From: Mesostigma viride
Taxonomy: Eukaryota > Streptophyta > Mesostigmatophyceae > Mesostigmatales > Mesostigmataceae
Assembly (NCBI GenBank): GCA_009746045.1
Contig: RPFO01001195.1
Coordinates: 18,468 to 82,467 of the forward strand
Direction: 5' to 3'
DNA length: 64,000 nt
In this document: in pieces, positions 58,101 through 64,000 of the stretch
Position numbering within the stretch: position 1 is the stretch's first letter
Layout: each line of letters starts with the position of its first letter
The notes under the pieces: model-generated
What the model saw: the letters and a program-made list of their open reading frames with translations, nothing else
What the model was told of the DNA's origin: nothing
Database searches by the model: none
Position numbers and translations under genes: made by a program

Positions 58101-61100
58101 ACAAGGACAAGGACAAGGACAAGGACAAGGACAAGGACAAGGACAAGGACAAGGACAAGGACAAGGACAAGGACAAGGACAAGGACAAGGACAAGGACAA
58201 GACAGGACAAGGACGACAGGACAAGGACAAGGACAAGGACAAGGACAAGGACAAGGACAAGGACAAGGACAAGGACAAGGACAAGGACAAGGACAAGGAC
58301 AAGGACAAGGACAAGGACAAGGACAAGGACAAGGACAAGGACAAGGACAAGGACAAGGACAAGGACAAGGACAAGGACAAGGACAAGGACAAGGACAAGG
58401 ACAAGGACAAGGACAAGGACAAGGACAAGGACAAGGACAAGGACAAGGACAAGGACAAGGACAAGGACAAGGACAAGGACAAGGACAAGGACAAGGACAA
58501 CGACAAGGACGAGGACAAGGACAAGGACAAGGACAGGACAAGGACAAGGACAAGGACAAGGACAAGGACAGGACAAGGACAAGGACAAGGACAAGGACAA
58601 GGACAAGGACAAGGACAAGGACAAGGACAAGGACAAGGACAAGGACAAGGACAAGGACAAGGACGAGGACGAGGACGAGGACAATTGCTGAGCTTCGCTC
58701 ATTTTATATATGACGCGTGGACGGGCTCAAAGGGGACCGACCTGCCGTAGGTAGCGTAAGACTAGCGCTTGTCACGAGGGTACTGCACCGGCCGGCCCTT
58801 TTTGTGCCTAGGCTGAGTGTGGTTCCGGAGTGCAGGCCTAGGTAGCTTCTAACGTACGTCACTAGACCTTGTTACCTGCGCCAGCCGCCAGGCGTGGCGC
58901 AACTGTGATTGGCAGTCAGTACACCTTGTACCTGCGCCAGCCGGCAGGCCTGCGTGGCGCAATGTGAATGATAGTCAGTACTTAGAGTGGTGTAGGGGAC
59001 GTAGGGAGGCCTCTTTTCAGCTTCGCAACTTGATCCCAGCATTTGCTGGCAAGGTCGGCTGGCCGCTATGGCGGCTGCGCTGAATGTAAGACGATGCTAT
59101 CGGCCTCTCCGGGCGTGGAGAGGCCTGGAATAAAATTCTTTATGTTCGCCACCCACCGTTACAGGCCACGGTAATGGTTGTTGGGTGGGGGGCTCTACGT
59201 TTTGAGTAAAATGGTGTGATTTCCGGCGCTGGGCCCACTGACGATTCCCCTCTACCCCTGGGTGCGGCAAGCGGCTTCCTGACACTGGGGAAGCTGCGAT
59301 TTTAGTCGGACAACGTCAGGGAAGGAGCCATACAGGCCAGGGCCAGCGGCTACGGTGGAAAGAATCACAGGTGGAGGCGAATCTGCCTTAAACGTGGAGA
59401 TGGCTAGCGCGGGGTGCCAGGGTAGCCCATAACTGCCAGGAGCCTGACAGCGGACCCGATCTTTCGGCCTGTGGCCAGACGGGAGTTTCGGGGAGGATGC
59501 GGGGCTGGAGCGAATCTTGGTGGGAGGAGCGCGCTCTTCATCATTGCCCAGTTTTTCAGCAAAGAATGTTCGCCTGGCGGGGCTGAAATTCTTGCTGTTT
59601 TATCGCCTTGTTTTTATCCTGTATGATGCATTATAGGAAAAGCGATAAAGAGTTCGGTTCAGCCAGGGGGGCATATCTATGCCATAAAAAATTTCCTACA
59701 ACAACACAAGCCCTGGTCAGGGCCTTGGCTAAGCAGTTTCCAAGCCAAGGCCTTGGTAGGGTAGAGGGCCTATCGCCACAAAGGTTTCAATGCCGGGAAA
59801 TCCCAGCCTCGGGGTGGGGCTGGTGATGGGTCCTGGGCTTGTGAGAGACGGTCCGGGGGCGTAAGGCCTAATGAGCAGCCGCTGGAAACCGCCCCCTAAC
59901 GGGGGAACGACATGGGTGCCGCCCTGCGTCCGCCGGGAAACCGTAGCGGCCACACGGGGGCGGCAGTACAGCCGTGGCAGCGTGCAGGGGGGGGCCATGG
60001 GCGGAAAGAAAATCGGCACCAAGGTTGGCGACAGCCTTGGTGGCCAAGAAGGAGGTGTGGGGGCAACACCTTGTGTTCGAGTATGCTGGGCCCCCAGCAT
60101 GGTGCTACAATAACCAACTTGATAATGATGTGCACTGAGTTTGAAGGTGTGGTATAGGCTGTCCGTATAAAGCCTAGCACACAAATATGTAAAATAAATG
60201 TTTCTCTTGGTGGGAAGGAACTCCAATGGACCAAAAACAAGAAATGTATTTGCTGAGCTTCGCTCATTTTATATATGACGCGTGGACGGGCTCAAAGGGG
60301 ACCGACCTGCCGTAGGTAGCGTAAGACTAGCGCTTGTCACGAGGGTACTGCACCGGCCGGCCCTTTTTGTGCCTAGGCTGAGTGTGGTTCCGGAGTGCAG
60401 GCCTAGGTAGCTTCTAACGTACGTCACTAGACCTTGTTACCTGCGCCAGCCGCCAGGCGTGGCGCAACTGTGATTGGCAGTCAGTACACCTTGTACCTGC
60501 GCCAGCCGGCAGGCCTGCGTGGCGCAATGTGAATGATAGTCAGTACTTAGAGTGGTGTAGGGGACGTAGGGAGGCCTCTTTTCAGCTCCCACCCACCCAC
60601 CCACGCTGCTAAGAGGGGCAACACCTTGTGTTCGAGTATGCTGGGCCCCAGCATGGTGCTACAATAACCAACTTGATAATGATGTGCACTGAGTTTGAAG
60701 GTGTGGTATAGGCTGTCCGTATAAAGCCTAGCACACAAAAATGTAAAATAAATGTTTCTCTTGGTGGGAAGGAACTCCAATGGACCAAAAACAAGAAATG
60801 TATGGACAAGGACAAGGACAAGGACAAGGACAAGGACAAGGACAAGGACAAGGACAAGGGCAAGGACAAGGACAAGGACAAGGACAAGGACAAGGACAAG
60901 GACAAGGACAAGGACAAGGACGAGGACGAGGACGAGGACAAGGACAAGGACAAGGACAAGGACAAGGACAAGGACAACGTGCTGGCACAAGGACAAGGAC
61001 AAGGACAAGGACAAGGACAAGGACAAGGACAAGGACAAGGACAAGGACAAGGACAAGGACAAGGACAAGGACAAGGACAAGGACAAGGACAAGGACAAGG

Positions 61101-63468
61101 ACAAGGACAAGGACGAGGACAAGGACGAGGACAAGGACAAGGACAAGGACAAGGACAAGGACAAGGACAAGGACAAGGACAAGGACAAGGACAAGGACAA
61201 GGACAAGGACAAGGACAAGGACAAGGACAAGGACAAGGACAAGGACAAGGACAAGGACAAGGACAAGGACAACGTGCTGGACAAGGACAAGGACAAGGAC
61301 AAGGACAAGGACAAGGACAAGGACAAGGACAAGGACAAGGACAAGGACAAGGACAAGGACAAGGACAAGGACAAGGACAAGGACAAGGACAAGGACAACG
61401 TGCTGGCACAAGGACAAGGACAAGGACAAGGACAAGGACAACGTGCTGGCACAAGGACAAGGACAAGGACAAGGACAAGGACAAGGACAAGGACAAGGAC
61501 AAGGACAAGGACAAGGACAAGGACAAGGACAAGGACAAGGACAAGGACAAGGACAAGGACAAGGACAAGGACAAGGACAAGGACAAGGACAAGGACAAGG
61601 ACAAGGACAAGGACAAGGACAAGGACAAGGACAAGGACAAGGACAAGGACAAGGACAAGGACAAGGACAAGGACAAGGACAAGGACAAGGACAAGGACAA
61701 GGACAAGGACAAGGACAAGGACAAGGACAAGGACAAGGACAAGGACAAGGACAAGGACAAGGACAAGGACAAGGACAAGACAAGGACAAGGACAAGGACA
61801 AGGACAAGGACAAGGACAAGGACAAGCTGGCACAAGGACAAGGACAAGGAAAGGTGCTGGCACAAGGACAAGGACAAGGACAAGGACAAGGACAAGGACA
61901 AGGACAAGGACAAGGACAAGGACAAGGACAAGGACAAGGACAAGGACAAGGACAAGGACAAGGACAAGGACAAGGACAAGGACAAGGACAAGGACAAGGA
62001 CAAGGACAAGGACAAGGACAAGGACAAGGACAAGGACAAGGACAAGGACAAGGACAAGGACAAGGACAAGGACAAGGACAAGGACAAGGACAAGGACAAG
62101 GACAAGGACAAGGACAAGGACAAGGACAAGGACGAGGACGAGGACAAGGACAAGGACAAGGACAAGGACAAGGACAAGGACAAGGACAAGGACAAGGGCA
62201 AGGACAAGGACAAGGACAAGGACAAGGACAAGGACAAGGACAAGGACAAGGACAAGGACAAGGACAAGGACAAGGACAAGGTGCTGGCACAAGGACAAGG
62301 ACAAGGACAAGGACAAGGACAAGGACAAGGACAAGGACAAGGCAAGGACAAGGACAAGGACAAGGACAAGGACAAGGACAAGGACAAGGACAAGGGCAAG
62401 GACAAGGACAAGGACAAGGACAAGGACAAGGACAAGGACAAGGACAAGGACAAGGACAAGGAGGACGAGGACAAGGACAAGGACAAGGACAAGGACAAGG
62501 ACAAGCAAGGACAAGGACAAGGACAAGGTGCTGGACAAGGACAAGGACAAGGACAAGTGCTGGCACAGGACAAGGACAAGGACAAGGACAAGGACAAGGA
62601 CAAGGACAAGGACAAGGACAAGGACAAGGACAAGGACAAGGACAAGGACAAGGACAAGGACAAACAGGACAAGGACAAGGACAAGGACAAGGACAAGGAC
62701 AAGGACAAGGACAAGGACAAGGACAAGGACAAGGACAAGGACAAGGACAAGGACAAGGACAAGGGCAAGGACAAGGACAAGGACAAGGACAAGGACAAGG
62801 ACAAGGACAAGGACAAGGACAAGGACAAGGACAAGGACAAGGACAAGGACAAGGACAAGGACAAGGACAAGGACAAGGACAACGTGCTGGCACAAGGACA
62901 AGGACAAGGACAAGGACAAGCACAAGGACAAGGACAAGGACAAGGACAAGGACAAGGACAAGGACAAGGACAAGGACAAGGACAAGGACAAGGACAAGGA
63001 CAAGGACAAGGACAAGGACAAGGACAAGGACAAGGACAAGGACAAGGACAAGGACAAGGACAAGGACAAGGACAAACAAGGACAAGGACAAGGACAAGGA
63101 CAAGGACAAGGACAAGGACAAGGACAAGGACAAGGACAAGGACAAGGACAAGGACAAGGACAAGGACAAGGACAAGGACAAGGACAAGGACAAGGACAAG
63201 GACAAGGACAAGGACAACCACAAGGAAAAGGAGAAGGACAAGGACAAGGACAAGGACAAGGACAAGGATGGCGCAAGAAAATCACATCCTTGTGCGTAAC
63301 ACCTACCCGGACAGCTGGCAGTGTGTGGTGGGTTGCTTTTCCAGTTGCTGCCGTCGCGGCATCGGACCCGATGACCCAGAAGCCGCCGATTTCCTCCGCT
63401 CCTTCGCCGCCTTTGCTGCATGAACGCCGCGCGCCTCTTGCCCCGACGATGGTGCGGGGGAGGGGCAT
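49196..63468 (-). CDS. Large four-exon gene of unknown function with repeat-filled introns
   Basis: Minus-strand exons: 63468-63307 (MPLPRTIVGARGARRSCSKG), 54357-53207, 52550-50136 and 50016-49196. Junction phases 0, 0 and 1 agree (donors GTAGGT, GTAAAT, GTAAGT). Two one-base indels are needed, at 54266-54271 (A6) and 52072-52080 (C9). With them the CDS is 4,551 bases, 1,516 aa. Exon 2 gives EDWRQRAPGTDLWSVIVKTF and VFVQFAVLDGNHYTQMLKSV. Exon 3 begins GREAHRRVALIGGG and passes into MATVKAKHVPPQCLYDLTYM, a basic KKKRRKRAA nuclear-type signal and a Gly/Glu/Lys-rich repeat. Exon 4 has an acidic DSEESEESEPEDP stretch, VRKVDKTGVWCVKFW and a basic C-terminus. No family recognised. The basic signal and charged tracts suggest a nuclear protein. 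Linking 63.3 kb to 54.4 kb rests on phase alone. Confidence 0.5.
50290..50720 (-). repeat. In-frame Gly/Glu/Arg-rich coding repeat
   Basis: On the plus strand, units of ccctctccgcccttcgaccc type recur about 20 times with lengths of 17-18 or more bases. On the coding strand this gives alternating RRAERG and GGGSKGGE tracts, because unit lengths are not all multiples of three and the frame drifts between repeats without a stop. Confidence 0.75.
50966..51004 (-). other. Coding segment resembling the 46-bp intron minisatellite
   Basis: The plus strand around the core aacggccgttgg at 50975-50986 is flanked by aatttccttgc and tggaaat, which match the reverse complement of the minisatellite unit (tttttcttgc, core, tggaaat) at roughly 30 of 39 positions with one gap. 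On the coding strand it encodes ISNPNGRSGKEI. Confidence 0.4.
52072..52080 (-). other. Frame break in a C9 homopolymer (G9 on the coding strand)
   Basis: The frame running through MPIEDKLAKELAEFLDIVAA ends just past this run. One more G would carry it into RFWPSIMATVKAKHVPPQ without any splice. An intron here would be only 29 bases, so an indel is the better reading. Confidence 0.55.
52655..53165. repeat. 46-bp palindromic minisatellite, about 11 copies
   Basis: A 42-46 base unit built on the 14-base perfect palindrome CCAACGGCCGTTGG, followed by cgcaagaaaaatcacac and preceded by aatttccaggtt. It fills almost all of the 656-base intron 52551-53206. Small deletions vary the spacing. Confidence 0.95.
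54266..54271 (-). other. Frame break in an A6 homopolymer (T6 on the coding strand)
   Basis: GISQHF in one frame is followed by FEDWRQRAPGTDLWSVIVKTF in the next. One added T joins them and makes the exon a whole number of codons. Confidence 0.6.
54405..55145. repeat. 46-bp palindromic minisatellite, about 17 copies
   Basis: Same unit as at 52655-53165, more diverged (gcatgaaaatcacac variants, and gacggccgttgg with one arm base changed). It lies in the first intron next to the acceptor at 54358. A last, partial unit (ggcgcaagaaaatcacat) appears at 63268-63285, directly beside the donor at the other end of the same intron. Confidence 0.95.
55157..58683. repeat. (AAGGAC)n array, about 3.5 kb
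   Basis: Hexamer array, purine-rich on the plus strand, with rare interruptions (gtgctggcac, gtgctgg, ggctgg and single-base slips), clustered from 56390 to 57900. All six frames stay open, giving false KD, RT, GQ, SL, VL and CP polypeptides. The array copy number is probably not exact in the assembly. Confidence 0.97.
58684..60250 (+). mobile_element. Nested repeat element, long form (about 1.57 kb)
   Basis: Starts ttgctgagcttcgctc and ends caagaaatgtat. Its first 335 bases and last 185 bases are repeated almost exactly in the short form that follows; the middle (about 59020-60065) is unique here. No protein domain recognised. Two palindromic blocks of the form TGCGCCA...TGGCGCA lie at about 58878-58901 and 58936-58961. 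Both sides of the pair are (AAGGAC)n array. Orientation is arbitrary. Confidence 0.6.
60251..60802 (+). mobile_element. Nested repeat element, internally deleted form (about 0.55 kb)
   Basis: Directly abuts the long form head to tail. 60251-60587 equals 58684-59022, and 60620-60802 equals 60066-60250. Between them lies a 32-base bridge with (ccca)n that the long form lacks. The array resumes at once after aagaaatgtat. Confidence 0.7.
60803..63265. repeat. (AAGGAC)n array, about 2.5 kb, second block
   Basis: Same hexamer as 55157-58683, with a different set of interruptions (cgtgctggcac is frequent, plus gacgaggacgag variants). It ends at the partial 46-bp unit beside the exon donor at 63306. 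Confidence 0.97.
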
Positions 63469-64000
63469 TTGCTGTGCTGCCGCTGCAGCTTCCGACGCGC
63501 GGAAGGCCGGCGGCGGAGGGGGCAACAAACGGTGGCGGCGGAGAGCCCGGCGGCGGGCGCCGGCGGCGGGGCGCCGGCGGAGGGAACGCGGGGTGGTTGT
63601 GCGTACAAGCACGCTGTGACACGCAGACGACAAAGAAGAAATCCGCCGAATATGTTAGCAAGCGGTGCGGTGCAGCACACACATCTGACAAAGCTAATAG
63701 GTCAACCCTTAAAACCGTGTCCAACTGCCCGCTATAAAAACCGGCAATTGCACTTTCCATGATAATGTCCACAAACCAACCTAATAGTTAGTTATGGTCC
63801 ATTATAGGACACAAGCACACACATATATTCACCACCTTGGGGTCATGTCATTGGTCATATTGCAATGTCCTATGGGTGCCAAATATAGCACCCCCTGACA
63901 TAAAGGAAGCTAGTAAAGGCTCATGAACACCAAGGTTGCATGTGGAGGAGCAGGGACCAGCTGCAAGCTCTAACAATAAATGCCCACTACCAAATAGCGG
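63469..64000. other. Upstream region of the minus-strand gene
   Basis: 63470-63620 is very GC-rich and reads openly in several minus-strand frames (Arg-, Pro- and Ala-rich), so the coding start could lie upstream of 63468, but no in-frame ATG was confirmed. From 63650 the sequence becomes AT-rich, as expected of a promoter or neighbouring intergenic region. Confidence 0.35.

Noticed and set aside
55110-58750. Open reading frames of 650-1,190 codons in all frames over 55-58.7 kb and 60.5-63.8 kb
   Set aside because: They are translations of the (AAGGAC)n hexamer, which has no stop codon in any frame.
55157-63265. Telomere or subtelomere
   Set aside because: AAGGAC does not match known telomere units such as TTTAGGG, and genes lie on both sides.
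1-64000. tRNA, rRNA or other classical RNA genes
   Set aside because: No cloverleaf or rRNA core sequence was recognised by eye. A dedicated scan could still find a diverged one.

Overview
The window looks like nuclear DNA of a starch-making photosynthetic eukaryote, most likely a green alga. The evidence is spliced genes with GT-AG introns, GC-rich exons, a carbohydrate-binding module of the CBM25/53 (alpha-glucan-binding) type, a Tom40-like mitochondrial porin, and several non-LTR retrotransposon (LINE) families. Nothing bacterial is present (no operons, ribosome-binding sites, CRISPR or IS elements). The species cannot be named from sequence alone.

Layout. (1) 0.75-7.6 kb, plus strand: a four-exon gene for a long 11-residue-repeat LEA-like protein ending in a CBM25-like domain whose coding is split over three exons. 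(2) 7.6-14.7 kb: decayed LINE fragments. (3) 14.7-15.4 kb, minus: a Tom40-like porin. (4) 15.4-18.2 kb: little that can be supported, plus one doubtful ORF and a 46-bp tandem array. (5) 18.2-35.25 kb, plus: one giant gene reconstructed here as 11 exons (about 3,131 aa) with ankyrin repeats, a degenerate protein kinase fold and a C-terminal HECT ubiquitin-ligase domain. Nearly every larger intron holds its own tandem repeat. (6) 35.5-42.5 kb and 44.6-48.6 kb: a LINE graveyard with an L1-like family represented by ORF1 only, a YADD-type reverse transcriptase, and an R2-like element with a restriction-like endonuclease. (7) 42.9-44.3 kb, minus: an AT-rich spliced gene between two copies of a perfect 10-11 bp-armed hairpin. 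(8) 49.2-63.5 kb, minus: a four-exon gene of unknown function (about 1,516 aa after allowing two one-base indels). Its first intron is about 8.9 kb and consists almost wholly of a 46-bp palindromic minisatellite, two (AAGGAC)n arrays and a nested repeat pair.

How the genes might work. The LEA-CBM protein is predicted to attach a flexible, amphipathic, stress-type polypeptide to starch. The ankyrin-pseudokinase-HECT protein is predicted to recruit targets through its N-terminal and pseudokinase regions and to ubiquitylate them through an intact HECT cysteine. The genes have no evident shared pathway. The window is dominated by repeat expansion inside introns and by retrotransposon decay. Two genes are interrupted by single-base differences in homopolymers, which may be assembly errors. 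All splice models come from reading phase and sequence by eye; no transcript data were available.
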